64,000 nucleotides of DNA from Lenzites betulinus (Eukaryota > Basidiomycota > Agaricomycetes > Polyporales > Polyporaceae): positions 62,001 to 126,000 of the forward strand of contig JABYQU010000048.1 in assembly GCA_022264855.1 (NCBI GenBank), given 5' to 3'. The notes under the pieces are model-generated. The model worked only from the letters and a program-made list of their open reading frames with translations, was not told the origin of the DNA and did not search any database. Positions within the stretch are counted from its first letter, which is position 1. Each line of letters starts with the position of its first letter. Both the position numbers and the translations under genes were made by a program. Of the stretch, positions 21,567-33,249 are shown one piece after another.

Positions 21567-24500
21567 GAGCCCTGAGCGGAGGCAGGGCGGCAGGGCTGGC
21601 AGGGAAGACAGGCGGTGGGAGCATGTCCTGATGGAAGCCTGGATATCACGCTATGATGCCGAATTTGGCCTATTACACTCTTCCTGGCCACGTAGCATGC
21701 ATTCACGCTCTTGTGGGCGTGATACTGTTCGATTCTCATAGCAAGCAGGCTCGTTGTGCAAGGAGGACCACCGCAGAGTGGCGCACGCGTTAACGTATAT
21801 CAATCGCATCCGGCGCTCGATCGCGTTTCTCTCGCGTAGATGAGATAAATATTTCATTTCTCGCTATCACTCTCCTGATAACAGCGCTTTGGGCGCTTCT
21901 GCCTACAATCAGCTGGACGGTTTCCTTCCAGGGGTTGCCGGTCCCCAATATGTAGCACAGAAACTCCTGTAATACCGTCATCTTCTTGCAACAGGAATGC
22001 ATTTAAGTTAGCTGTGACTCTGTGGGTTTACGGAGGGAAAGTGCAGGTCAAAGCTCTGGTAGACTCAGGGGCCACAACATCTTTCATCAATCAATCAGTT
22101 GTCGAAAGTAACAATCTGGTAACACATAAGCTGGCACACCCATACAAGGTTTATAACACTGATGGGACCTCTAACAAAAGCAGATAAAGCAAATATGGTA
22201 TCTGTTCCTATGTCAAAATTGGATCACACAAGTCAACTCATGAGCTGTTAGTTGCAGACTTAGGAGATAAAGACATGATTCTTGGATATACTTACTTACG
22301 TAGGCATAATCCTGACATTGACTGGGAAAAGGGAGAATGGAGGTTTACCAGGTGCCCTGAGAGCGGTGTCCCACGAGCTCGTAAAAACATACATGTATCT
22401 GAAGAAGAAGCCGATGAACTTCAGCTACAAAGGGAGGAACCCTTGATCACTCCATTAGACTCGATTGGAGAGGAGTGTATCAAAAATCCATATGTCAGCT
22501 GGATATTGACAGATAATCCAGAGAGCCAAGAAATAGCTCAGTTGACTGCAGAGATCCTTGCCAAATATCTCGAGGAAGTCGAGGATAATGACACAGGCCA
22601 ATGGCGAACTTTAGTTCCCGAATATCTACATGAATTCGGCAGTGTCTTCTCGAAGAAGGCGTCAGAGCGTATGCCGATACACAAACCATATGATCATGGT
22701 ATTGACTTTGAGGAAGGTGCTGCCCTTCCTCGACTGGCCAAACTCTACCCAATGTCGCCAGTAGAGCGCAACTCCCTAGATGAATGGATCGATGAAGAAC
22801 TCCGTAAGGGATATATCAAAAAGTCCAAAAGTCCTGTTGCCGCACCTGTCTTCTTTGTAAAAAAGAGTGATGGAAGCCTACGGCTGGTGGTTGACTACCG
22901 TAAACTGAATGACATAACAATAAAGAACCGTTATCCTATTCCTTGCATCGCAGACTTGGTTGATTCTTTTAGCCAGGCTTCTATATTTACTAAAATAGAT
23001 TTGCAATGGGGATATAATAATGTTTGCATCTGAAAGGGTGATGAATGGAAAACAGCCTTTGTTACACATCGTGGGCTTTACAAAGCAAATGTGATGTACT
23101 TTGGGTTTTCTAATGCCCCAGCTACCTTACAAGCGATGATAAATGAAATTCTTGGTGATCTCATAAGACAAGGACATGTAATAGTGTACCTGGATGATAT
23201 ATTGATCTTCACGGACAATATCAGTCAACACCACAAAATCACGCAGAAAGTTATAAAGCGGCTTCGAGATAATGACCTATTTGCCAAGCCGGAAAAATGC
23301 TTCTTTGAAAAAAGTAGTATTGAATATCTTGGTATGATCATCTCGAAAGGACATGTTAAGATAGACCCGAAAAAGGTCTCAGGGGTTACGGATTGGCCAA
23401 AACCTGCTAAGGTTAAGCAAGTCCAAGCCTTTTTAGGCTTTGCAAACTTCTACCGGAGGTTTATCAAGGACTTTGCTAAGCATGCCAAACCGCTTACTTT
23501 GTTAACCAGAAAAGAACAACCATGGGTTTGGGGCGAGGAACAGGAACAAGCGTTTAACAGCCTGAAAAAGGCCTTCACCTCAGCCCCTATACTATGTATT
23601 CCGGATGATATAAATCCTTTCCAACTTGAGTGTGATGCTAGTGATTTTGCTACTGGTGCAGTTTTATCTCAGTTGGACCCAACTGATCAGTTGTGGCATC
23701 CAGTCGCCTTTTACTCCAAGTCACTCAATGAGCATGAACACAACTATGAGATATATGACAAAGAGATGCTTGCCATTATTAGGGCTCTCGAAGAGTATCA
23801 GCATTATTTGGAAGGACATCCAAAGATTGTAGAAATATGGTCAGACCATCAGAATTTGACTTATTTCAATATGGCCCAGAAGTTGACAAGGAGACAAGCA
23901 AGATGGTCCTTATACCTCACACATTTCAACTTTGTACTACACCACAAACCAGGCAAGACAATGCTCACAGCCGACCCTCTGTCCAGGAGGCCAGATCATG
24001 AGGAGGGGGTGGAATTTGATAACCACGACCAGGTTCTGTTAAAACCGGAGTTTTTTTGCAATACATGCTATAAATTCCTCCCATGAATCACCAGTGAATG
24101 ATGACCAACTCCTCAGAGAGGTCAAAGAAGCATTGCTCAATGATGAAGTCACAAAGGACTATCAACAGCTGTTGAAGTCCGGGCCCCGCAAATTCAGCAA
24201 ATCCTTGGAAGAATGGAACTACGAAAATGGTCTTTTACTATATTGTGGCAAAGTTTACATTCCTCGGAGTGACAACGACCACCTTCGGAGACGTATAGTT
24301 CAAATCCATCATGATCTACCTTCCGCAGGACATCCAGGAAGGTGGAAAACATACGAACTAGTCTCTCAAAATTACTGGTGGCCAGGCATGTCTATATTCA
24401 CCAAGAAGTATGTACAAGGCTGTAGCACATGTTAACAGATGAAAAACCAGCCACAGCAGCCTTATGGACCACTTCAGCCCAACCGAGTTCTGGAAGGACC

Positions 24501-24852
24501 TTGGGAGGTGATGACAATTGACCTTATCACACAATTGCCAGAGCCGTTTGGCTATACTGCGATCTGTGTAGTAGTGGACAGGTTCTCAAAAAGAGCACAC
24601 TTCTTCCCTACCAAAAACGAATTCTCTGCAAACGATCTGGCATCACTCCTCTATGAGAGAGTATGGCCGCTACATGGCCTCCAATTTGCTGCACTTAGAA
24701 TAAAGTCATCCATGTCCACTTCATATCATCCACAGACAGATGGTCAGACCAAAAGGGTGGGTCAACCAAACCTTAGAGCAATTCTTTCGCTGTTATATTG
24801 ATTATCAGCAAGATAACTGGTCCACATTCTTGGTTCTAGCAGAATTTGCATA

Positions 24853-25444
24853 CCTCTGGCATATATAGCTGTAATATATATGCTAGCCTTTAATACACAA
24901 GTACAGTGTATCTAATAAGTAACCTAAGCTGCCATCACTTATAGCATCTTGTGATGAGTAGAGTCTATTTAATGGTGTATCAATGCTTTGGCATATAACA
25001 CTATGGTTATGCTTATTATAATATGCTTATTATAAGCACTGTATATATATAATCACTGTTGAACATATACTATAGTCACAATAACAATTCACCCCAATTA
25101 CTACAATAAGAAGTTGCCTATACTAATGAACTATAATGTTTTAGAAGCTTGTTACAGCTGTGTGTGTAAGCTAGGGTTAGACAGGTGCCCACCCACAGAG
25201 CTTAGAGTGCAACTATGGCCAGACTAGCACAGCATGGGTGGCAGAACTAAGGGCTAATCTTAATCTCTAATGGAAGCTGACCCTAACCCTAAAACCATTA
25301 TATCAGTTTTTATATGGCGCTTATTTGAGAACTAATGAAAGATCATCTGAGTTCCAAAATAGTTTTTCATGGGGTTAAATTGGTGTCACAGAATTTGGCT
25401 AGAAGCTCACCCTATAAGAAATGATTTCTTCATTCCTCATCAAT
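24853..25444 (+). repeat. Copy B of the 592-bp dispersed repeat
   Basis: The reverse complement of 2349-2940, of equal length and apparently identical. Its left end abuts the Ty3/gypsy integrase reading frame directly after AEFAY, so it was inserted into, or recombined with, the retrotransposon. To its right the integrase does not resume, so this is not a simple insertion with both flanks kept. It holds CCCTAACCCTAA at 25281-25292 and the short palindrome near the right end. Confidence 0.85.
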
Positions 25445-26980
25445 CATAATATACGACCAGATTGTCCATGGTGGGTGCTCATAGCGGATGACCTATTTGC
25501 CCAATGTGTAGCATGTAACTGTGTGCCATCAGAGAAATACTTATGCATTGACCCATTTCTCCAGAGCTGCCAGCCAACATGTACAAACATCCCTGACAAT
25601 CAAAAATACATGTCAGCAATGGCAAAGAAGTATGGACTGAGGTAAGAAGCGCTTGCCCCCAGAGGAACAATCATATGGGCAATGCTGATATGGGACCATA
25701 CACAGGCTGACAAAACAAAAATCAGAGCTCTTAGAGGACAGTTGGCAGCAATGGTGTGCCTTAAGAAAATGCAATGACTGGTAATGGTCAGCAATTTTGA
25801 AAAGTTTGTCCTAGGCACATCCAAACCAGGGTACAATGAATGCTTAAGAATGTGCAAATGCAACCATTGCACGTACCTGCAACTGGAGGTTGGCTGCCCT
25901 GCCCTGTTTGACTGCTACACATAAGCTACTGCATTTCTGGACACTCCCTGTAAAATGCCTGAGAGGTGAGCAATCAGAAGACTATGCAGTAGACGCACAC
26001 CATGAAGCGCACCTTATGTTTGCAAGGCAGGAGGATGTTGAAATATTTGACAGGCACATAAATACAGTGGGGACAATCTCTGATGTGTTATGGCCTAAAG
26101 CAATGTATGTAATAACCTATCAAACCTAGCGACTGCCAATGTAGCAGACATAATAGAGGTTTCCACTGATGGGTCATGCCTCCAGAATGGCACAGCATCA
26201 GCAAAAGTGGGCACAGGCATGTTCTGCACTGAGAACCACCTGCATAACAAAAGTATTTGCCTCCCCCCTACTATGGAACAGTCAAATCAAATGGGGGAAG
26301 CAGTAGCAACCCTCATAGTGACACATGTGGCAGATCTGACAAAGCTGCTCCTCCACATCACAGACTCAAAAACAACCCTGGATGCTGTTACAAAATGCTT
26401 CCACAAATATGAGATTGAAGGATTCATATACCAGAAGAATTCTGAGCTCCCCAAAGAGATTGTGACTGTGGCCCTTGAGCAAAAAGTGCATACTGCATTC
26501 CAGTGGGTCAAGGGACATAATGGCCACCCTGGGAACAAGCATGTGGACATCTTAGCCAGCTGTGTAGCCTGAAAACGCCCCAGACCCTGTAGATATAGCC
26601 ATCCCCTGGCAACTCCTGGTCACTGGGGCCAAGCTAAGCAAAATAACACAAAAATTAGCATATAAAGCAATTTGTGCATAGAAAACTGAAGGTATTGAAA
26701 TAAGACACCACACCAAGGAGCAGGTAGACCAAGTAATAAGCAACTTGAAGGAGGACCTTGGTGTCCATATCACCGCAGAGACACTCTGGAAGTTACTGAG
26801 CAATGGAGTGATCTCCCGGAAAATGGATGTGGATAATGCTGCACAATGCCTACATGGTCAAAATGCATTGGCTATGGCCCACAATGGCCAATGAACTGAA
26901 ACAGCAGGCAGTATGAAACTATGGAGCATATATTTTCTACCTGCACTGCTGTGCAATCCGTTATGGGGAACAATTATGGG
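25445..26980 (+). pseudogene. LINE-type non-LTR retrotransposon 3' relic with RNase H domain
   Basis: The recognisable part is an RNase H domain at about 26126-26572. It has the four acidic/His positions in order: STDGSC, QMGEAVA, ITDSKTT and KGHNGHPGNKHVD. This type ends the ORF2 protein of many basidiomycete LINEs, where it removes RNA from the RNA-DNA hybrid. Downstream frames contain METMEHIFSTC, typical of the C-terminal Cys/His region. Upstream (25445-26100) only broken frames are seen. Multiple stops show it is dead. Confidence 0.7.
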
Positions 26981-26984
26981 CACA

Positions 26985-28485
26985 GCCTATACTGGAAGGA
27001 GGGCAGATGGAGGCAGGTGCATGTCTGTGTTGGAAAACTACTAGGCAATTTTAGCAGTCAAGTCTGCCTGTCTTATCTGAAAACTCTAATGTGAGCAAGT
27101 GATAGCAAATAACAGCATGGAGTTCACCAGATGAGAGGTACAGAACTGCTAGTATGCAGAAGTGAGCAGATGGCTCACCCTCAATTGGGGCTTTGCAACT
27201 TTGCTGCTGGGCAAAAAACATAAACGGTATATATGGCTGGTGGAGGAGACCTGGCCCCCTCTACTGTTAGAGGAGTGTAACCTATCCTTAAGATGGGTAA
27301 CAGACAGCAGGGTTTGAGTGTATATTACAAGAGGGAGAGGATGAGGCTGCCTGTGGCCCCAGATGAATCTCTCAATGATCTTTGAGTCCCACACTTAATG
27401 CATAAACAGCATTTCCTTGTAGTATGGGGATAGTGCACTCTGGCAGCACATCTAACTCTCACTGCTTAGTGATTGCTGGGGTTTATTTGTTTTGCCCTAG
27501 AAGTCATTGAGTGCACTTGCAACCTCACCACGTGCTCTGATGAGCTCATTGGGGGAGCAAGCTCAAGACACACTCTACTAAAAAAAGCGGTATTCAGCTG
27601 CTTTCTGGTAATGTACTTTGCATTGCAGTACAAGCAGTAGCTGCCCCAATACACTGCTTTTACTCAGCGGCCTTCTCTATATGTGCCATCTATGTATACA
27701 AAGATGTGTACCAAATTATAATTAAAACAGATGTTGTATGCCATAATTACTTGTATTATACCCTGGGGAGGGTAAATAGGCACCTGTGGAGCCTTAAGAC
27801 AATGTGGGTGGATATGGGCCATTGTGCAGCCACAGTATGCCAAAACTTGAAGCATTGCAAGACTTTAACTGTAGCTATGCCTCTACTATATATCTTAGCC
27901 ATTACTCATCCTATCAGTATGATATTAGGCTTGTTACAAAGCTATAGACTGTGCTAATCTATCTGTATACATGTTAAGTTCACATAAGTGGTTTTACCGG
28001 TCCCTGTTCCTAATGAAGTAGCTTGGTCTGGGCCTTTATTAGATGGTATACTCCATGAAAATGGTCAGTGTTGGCAAAAGACTTGCCTCACCAGGCACCT
28101 GAGTCCAAATACTCAGACACTGTACGTGTGTATATATTACATAAAACAATTGTTTATCCTAATGATAACAATAACTAGCCCTTGGGCTAAGTACATATTG
28201 GCAAACCCTTACAATACATCTGGTAATATATATATATTTGTACAGACTATCTAAATGGTGCGAATATAGTCGACATTTTGCTGTTTCAGAGGTTTCAAGC
28301 AGTATTTAAGCACTGTATTATGTTCTATACACTGTAAAGACTCCGAAACACCCTCATGGGGTTCTAATACACTGTATAAACATTGGCTGTGGGGCTGTAC
28401 TACTTTACTCCCTGCTGTGGAAGAAGTGGAGAGTAAGTCTGAATGTGAGGAGAGGGCAGGGGGAGAACATTACTTTGTAACACAC
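26985..28485. other. AT-rich spacer, no gene seen
   Basis: Short ORFs on both strands without coding character. A GCAGCTGCTTTCTGG-like stretch near 27594 resembles the hairpin sequence at 28508 and 36876, in diverged form. Nothing else was identified. Confidence 0.4.
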
Positions 28486-28489
28486 AGAG

Positions 28490-29290
28490 TGGTTGCCTTG
28501 CCACACAAAAACTACCGTCGGAAAGCTGCATTCAGCTGCTTTTAGACAGCATGTTTTGCGAGGGAATTGGAGGTATTGCGCAAGGAAGTGCCCAGTAGGT
28601 GAACACTGGATGCTTCCCTGGGCAACCATATGCTCGTTTTGCACAAAACAAAGGGTATATCTAAGTAGCAAATGTTAGCAGGTATAATTGTCAGCAAGAA
28701 CCACACAAAACAACCCAGGACTGACAGAGATATCACAAGATGTCCTCCTGCCAATGGGCAGGAGGATGCCTCAGCAAGTTCTTGTCAGATTTGCATTGCG
28801 CTAGCCTTGTTCAAAAGCAATTGATAACCACTTTCAAATGAGCCTGGTGCGGGCGCGGTGCAACACAAACTGGTCCCGCGGTGGGCTGATTTGTCCAGTA
28901 AGCGCCCAATTTGTGCGTTTTTTTGAAACTTTTTGTAGCTCACGATATGGCGTTAAAATTAGCATGTTTTGGTTGTGTTTGAAAACACCACCTAATGCAA
29001 AAACAACGAAGCAAAACAGGTAAGAAATGAGCGGGCTAGAGCAGGGGAGTGTGACACACCTGGGGTTCTATTAGCCGAGGAGGAGTGTGGCAGCTGAGGA
29101 GGCCAGAAATAGTCAGAAAAAAGCGCTCTACAGACTAGATAGATACACAGATATGATCAAACAAGCACTGAGGAGATAAGAGATATTAGCACTTACCGTT
29201 TTTGGAAGGATTAATAAAAAGCACCTGTTATCAAAGCTGATAACAGGCCCTGCTGGCCTTGCCGGGGCCTCCTGCCTAATTAGGATATGT
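28490..29290 (+). repeat. Dispersed repeat family R3, copy 1
   Basis: About 0.8 kb, related to 32655-33065 and 35053-35810 in the same orientation. Shared landmarks in order are GATGTCCTCCTGCC, ACAAACTGGTCCC, AAAACACCACCTAATGCAAAA, GAAATGAGCGGGCTAGAGCA, then TTTTTGGAAGGATT and GTTATCAAAGCTGATAACAGG near the end. The last is a strong hairpin (CTGTTATC-AAAGCT-GATAACAG). It is non-coding and probably a non-autonomous transposon. Confidence 0.7.
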
Positions 29291-30259
29291 TAATTGAATC
29301 TCAGATGGGCACTTATAAGGTGCTTAAATATATGGTCTTTGGTGCATAATGGTGCCTGGGTGCTGTGTGGTCTCTGATGCATCATTGCTACAACAGCAGC
29401 TGTGAGAGGTTCATGTGTGTTGGTGTTACCAAGCAGGTTCTTGAGCATGAACAATACAGGCGTGAAAGAGCGTGCAAGGGTGGTGCAATTGTAGCGATAA
29501 GCGGGGCACTGGATGATGAAATAGAGTATGGACTCTAGGGCAGCGCGGCAGGATGGGCACAATAGGCTGTCTGTTTTGCCTATCCTAAAGAGGTGCTGGT
29601 TGAGGGGGGCATGGCCGGTGCACAGTTGTATGAGGGTGCTGACGCTTGTGAGGGAGGCGCTTGAGCATGTCTAGGTATTTTCAGGAGGGGAGGGTGGGCC
29701 TGAGCTAAGTGGCATGACCATAGTGTGGAGATGATGTCCAGATGCCCATGGCATCCTTATGCAGTGATGTCATGATGTGCTGCCTGATTGCAGAAACACT
29801 GTGGGGGATGAGCTTGCAAAGCCGTGCGGGTAGGGTGGTGGGCAGGCCCGACTTGCCATGGGTGGCAGTTTTGGCCTGCCTATCAACAGCTTTATTCCCC
29901 GGGATGTCAGTGTGACTGGGAACACAATGCAGAATAATGTGGGCACGGGGATGTCGGCACTGCAGGCGGTTGAACTGTGCGAGAACAATGTTGGTCAGGT
30001 GGTGCCCCACACGGGCAAAGGGCAAGTTCAGGGCAATAAGGATGGATTGACTGTCCACACATACCCAAAGGCAGTGGACACATTGCACATGGCAGACCAG
30101 CTCTAGGGCCAGCATCAGGCCCACATTTTCCCCGTCAAAAATTGCATGAAATTGTGAGTTGCCAAGGTGCACCCTCAGCATCCTCAAAATGCAATTATCC
30201 TGCTCCAAAACTGCTGCTTCTCCCACCCCTCCATGGACAAAACCCCAAAAGGCAAGCAA
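29287..30259 (-). pseudogene. LINE-type retrotransposon 3' relic (RNase H and terminal zinc finger)
   Basis: Minus-strand reading. RNase H residues are seen in 30259-29705 (FDGENVGLMLALELV, WVCVDSQSIL, CVPSHTDIPGNKAVDRQ). After a stop and a frame change comes the C-terminal motif typical of these elements, LIQLCTGHAPLNQHLFRIGK, then CPSCRAALESILYFIIQCPAY (29562-29480 region). The first catalytic Asp region is degenerate. This is an independent copy from the one at 26126-26572 and is on the opposite strand. Confidence 0.7.
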
Positions 30260-30729
30260 TGTATCAAGGGGGCCGCACGCACACTGTGGGCATAGGTAGT
30301 ACTGTGTACCAGTGTTGGAATCCCTTGTGTGTGTGATTACTGCCCATTGTGGTTAGTAGTTAGAATGATGACTTTGGCAGAGGGAGCTTGAACAGAGGGG
30401 GTGGGGGTGTATTGAGAAACCACCTACCTTCTTTGGGGATCGCGTGTTGAATGGACGGGGGTCCTGCAAGCCTGTCTAGTCAGCATACATACTTGGTGGG
30501 GAGGATGCGTGGCTGCTGCCCAACATGCTGGACAAGCCAGCCGGTCCCAAGGTCATATCCATAGCATGGCATCGTCAACAGATATGGGCAGTGACCACAA
30601 GTGGCACCAGGTACATACCTGTGGCAGCAGATGCAGCTCGACCAGACATCAGTCCTGCAAGATGATGCAGTCAGTGTACACAGCCATTCATCTTCCGGCA
30701 CTGATATGCCTGGCACCGAGCCAACGCCT

Positions 30730-31275
30730 GCGAACCTTTCTTTTTGCAGTTTCTGCAAGTCCGCGGGACTGCGGCATGCGGAGGACTCATCGCAGCGCAG
30801 GAGCCTTGTCCATGTGCGGATGGCTTATTACGCGGTATCGCGAGTGCATGGGCCAACCCGCGCACGAGGGTGTGCATTCCGTGGCACCGGTCCGTCGGGG
30901 TGTGAGGGCACGTTCCGCGTTTACGCGGCGGTGGTCGGCGCATTGCGGGTGTTGATCCCCTTTGCAATGGATGTTCCGCAAGGACTTTCTGATGACAACT
31001 AGACGTTCTGGCTCTCCCTGTAAATACCTACACCCTCGGGCTGTGAAAATTGAGATCCCCCTTGGCTCAGAACTTCATTTTCCCTCGAAGAACTTTGCAA
31101 CAACCCTGTGAACAGCAAACTGCAAACACTGTGAACCCTGCAAACACCTGCAATTAACGTTTTAGCGTTGTGATTGTGTTACGAACCCTCTGTGACGCCT
31201 GACACAGGCTGCAAAGTGATTCTCCTGCATACTGCGGAACACCAGCTCAGTTGAGTCGTTGTCTACCCTTCGCTG
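30730..31275 (+). repeat. Left arm of a diverged inverted repeat
   Basis: This region is similar, in reverse complement, to about 33250-33815. Both encode, when read on the appropriate strand, a related C-terminal peptide (here MAYYAVSRVHGPTRARGCAF; there MAYHVISQPHGQTHARGCA), followed by a common non-coding stretch rich in GCAAAC/GTTTGC units. Together they flank 31276-33249, which contains a dioxygenase-like relic. They could be two copies of a gene end or the arms of one large element. Confidence 0.55.
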
Positions 31276-31279
31276 AACC

Positions 31280-32030
31280 TTTACCGCTCCTCTCCCTTCG
31301 CGTTCCTCTGTGTACTGTGCCGCCGTAAGGGCACCTGACGCAAACCTAGCATCTCCTCGTGCTCCGCAAGACGTCTTCGCGGCCCGGTCTCGACCTCCTG
31401 GGCTCTCGACCATCTCTTCCATCCGTCCTTACCGGTTGGTTGAGTGCATCAGCGTGACGCTGTCTTGTTGCCGAGTGCGCAGGGCTGGCCAGAGGGACGG
31501 GCATGACCACCGGGACGACCCACTAGCTGTGCAAGCTGCAGTCTTTGTGCATGCCCGTCGGGGTGTTTGCTTGTGCGCTGGGCACGTCCCAAGGTGTACC
31601 TGTGAATGCAACAACAAACAGCCACCTGCACACATGCACAGAGTATTGCTCACCCCCCAGGCATGACACAGGCCTTGATCGAGTGTGCAAGTCAGCCAGA
31701 TGGACTGACATGGCTGCGGGGCCTCCCCACTCACCATGCACACTTCATGTGGCACCATCTTTGTACTTGCCTGTCAGGGTGTTTGGTGCTTGCTGAGCAT
31801 GTTCAGAAACATAGCTGTGAATGCGTGAGATACGCAGGAATATGGTGCTGCAGAGATTGCACATATTCAATCTGCATGCTGCAGCCCTCTGCACAATCTC
31901 TGCTGCTGTGGTGACTGGATGGTCTGTTAAGGTGGTTGGCCAGCTGCATTAAAGCATCTATCTAAGGTATTGTAAACAAGCGGTATATACCACAGGGCAT
32001 GCCAATTAGTTAGCACCCTCCAATCATGCA
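31280..32030. other. Spacer between inverted arms, no gene recognised
   Basis: GC content is moderate near 31300-31560 and drops after 31800. Overlapping ORFs on both strands show no recognisable motif. Confidence 0.4.
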
Positions 32031-32034
32031 TAAG

Positions 32035-32663
32035 ACTGAATAGAGTAGAGAGCCTGCCAATACATTTGGCAGTTCAGTGGGGCAGGGATGCCTGATACTC
32101 CACATATGCCTCAGGATCCTCCTTTTTGAGGGATCCCACAGTTTTTCCACTGCAGGCAGCCCATCGCATGAGTCCCCCTGCACAATATCGAGTAAGGGAC
32201 ATGCAATGCTCATGCTTGGCCACTGCAACATTGCCATGACACAAAATGGCCGATGGAAAGACAATGGATGACCTAGGGGGGAACCGGATAACCAGGTAGA
32301 GGTCATACAGGATAAGGTGGCCGCCAGTGGTGGGGTTGAATGTGCCAAGGGCGGTAATGTTTATCCAGTTGATGGGATCATTGAGTCCATCAGTGTGCTC
32401 CACACAAAAGCATCTGGGCCAAAATTGAAGCTGGCAGCTGGATAAGTGCTGGTGGCAAAGGGGTGCTGTAGTGCAGGGTTGCGCTTAAATATCTTGTGCA
32501 GCTTGGCATTCATGTGGTGATAGATCTTAGGGGCATAGGTCGCCAGCATGTCTGAAACCATGCCAGTTAGCAGGGCAGCAGAGGGCAGTAGGCAGCTTCT
32601 TACTGTTTCCAAAGCCTGCAATGCATTACATGGCTGGGTCATTGCATAGGTTCGCAAGCCCAT
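32035..32663 (-). pseudogene. 2-oxoglutarate/Fe(II) dioxygenase-like relic, possibly TET/JBP-type
   Basis: Two overlapping minus-strand frames (32663-32361, then 32403-32074) form one broken protein. The readable order is FNFGPDAF, then an EHTDGLND segment with an HxD pair, INITALGTFNPTTGGHLIL, IRFPPRSSIVFPSAIL-x-H, and YCAGGLMRW. HxD, a distal His and a following basic residue are the iron and 2-oxoglutarate ligands of this fold. Here the expected Arg after the distal His (in EHxMSLT) reads Cys, a change a single C-to-T at CpG would give. I remember very similar transposon-associated proteins in mushroom genomes. The TET/JBP link is inference. A frameshift makes it a pseudogene. Confidence 0.5.
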
Positions 32664-33065
32664 TGGCAGGAGGACGCCTCAATGAGGTCTTGTCCGATTT
32701 GCGTCGCGCTAGGCCCGTTCAAAAGCAATTGATAGTTGCTTTCGAATGAGCCCACCGCGACTGTGGTGCGATGCAAACTGGTCCCACAGTGGGCTGATTT
32801 GTCCAGAAAGTGCCCATTTTGTGCGTTTTGTTCAAAATTATTTGTAGTGCACTATATGACATTGGAGGGGGCACATTTTGATTGTGTTTGAAAACACCAC
32901 CTAATGCAAAAAGAATGAAGCGAAACGGGTGAGAAATGGACAAGCTAGAGCAGGGGAGGGAGACACACCTGGGGTCCCATTAGCCGAGGAGAAGTATGGC
33001 AGCCAGAAAATATCAGAAAAGCACCTATAGATTAGATAGGTATAGTAGATATGATCAAAGGTATC
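32655..33065 (+). repeat. Dispersed repeat family R3, copy 2 (shorter)
   Basis: Matches copies 1 and 3 from CATTGGCAGGAGGAC through GATTAGATAG, with the same ACCACCTAATGCAAAA core. The outer parts of the family are missing. It directly abuts the upstream end of the dioxygenase-like relic. Confidence 0.7.
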
Positions 33066-33249
33066 TGCCAGCCATATTAGGAAGCCCGGCGCTGTTTGCA
33101 GGCATCTTATCAATCTATTACTACATTTGGAAGGCACCTCCAGAGCTCCGGGGGGCCCACAATGCATTAAACCAGCCGGTTTAACTTGTATTGTGTTCTA
33201 GGCCAATAACCGGTTTATAATGTATTGTTGCTACAACAGCAGCTGAAGT

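Larger units (their letters stand above)
14508..21947. mobile_element. 7.44-kb DNA transposon with TIRs and two transposase-like genes, inserted in pol
   Basis: The terminal inverted repeat TGGGGACCGGCAAC is at 14508-14521, with its exact complement at 21934-21947. Similarity continues weakly inwards (GGGGAAGGA versus CTGGAAGGA). The target is duplicated as ATATGTA on both sides (14501-14507 and 21948-21954): seven identical bases, or eight with one mismatch. This fits the 8-bp duplications of hAT elements. Removing the element plus one duplication restores the retrotransposon pol frame, which proves the insertion point. It carries a hAT-like transposase gene (15434-18338) and a second DDE-like gene (18650-21566), both on the plus strand. 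Base composition is GC-richer than the host retroelement. It may be one two-gene element or one element nested in another. Confidence 0.88.
14381..24852 (+). pseudogene. Ty3/gypsy Pol (protease-RT-RNase H-integrase), split by a transposon and degenerate
   Basis: Pol starts in the -1 frame overlapping gag (14381-14507), is interrupted by the transposon at 14508-21947, and resumes at 21948. Across the junction, with one copy of the duplication removed, the frame continues without a stop into the protease motif LVDSGATTSF (about 22050). Reverse transcriptase follows (22275-23600, active site YLDD near 23190), then RNase H (LECDASDFATGAVLS, DKEMLAIIRALEEY), then integrase with an HHCC finger (24290-24435). 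Lesions are in-frame stops near 22184, 23031 and 24086, and at 24433 just after the HHCC finger. The integrase core has an internal deletion that removes the second catalytic Asp, and the usual Glu in the TDGQTERV motif is Lys. Homology stops at 24852 where repeat copy B begins. Confidence 0.9.
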
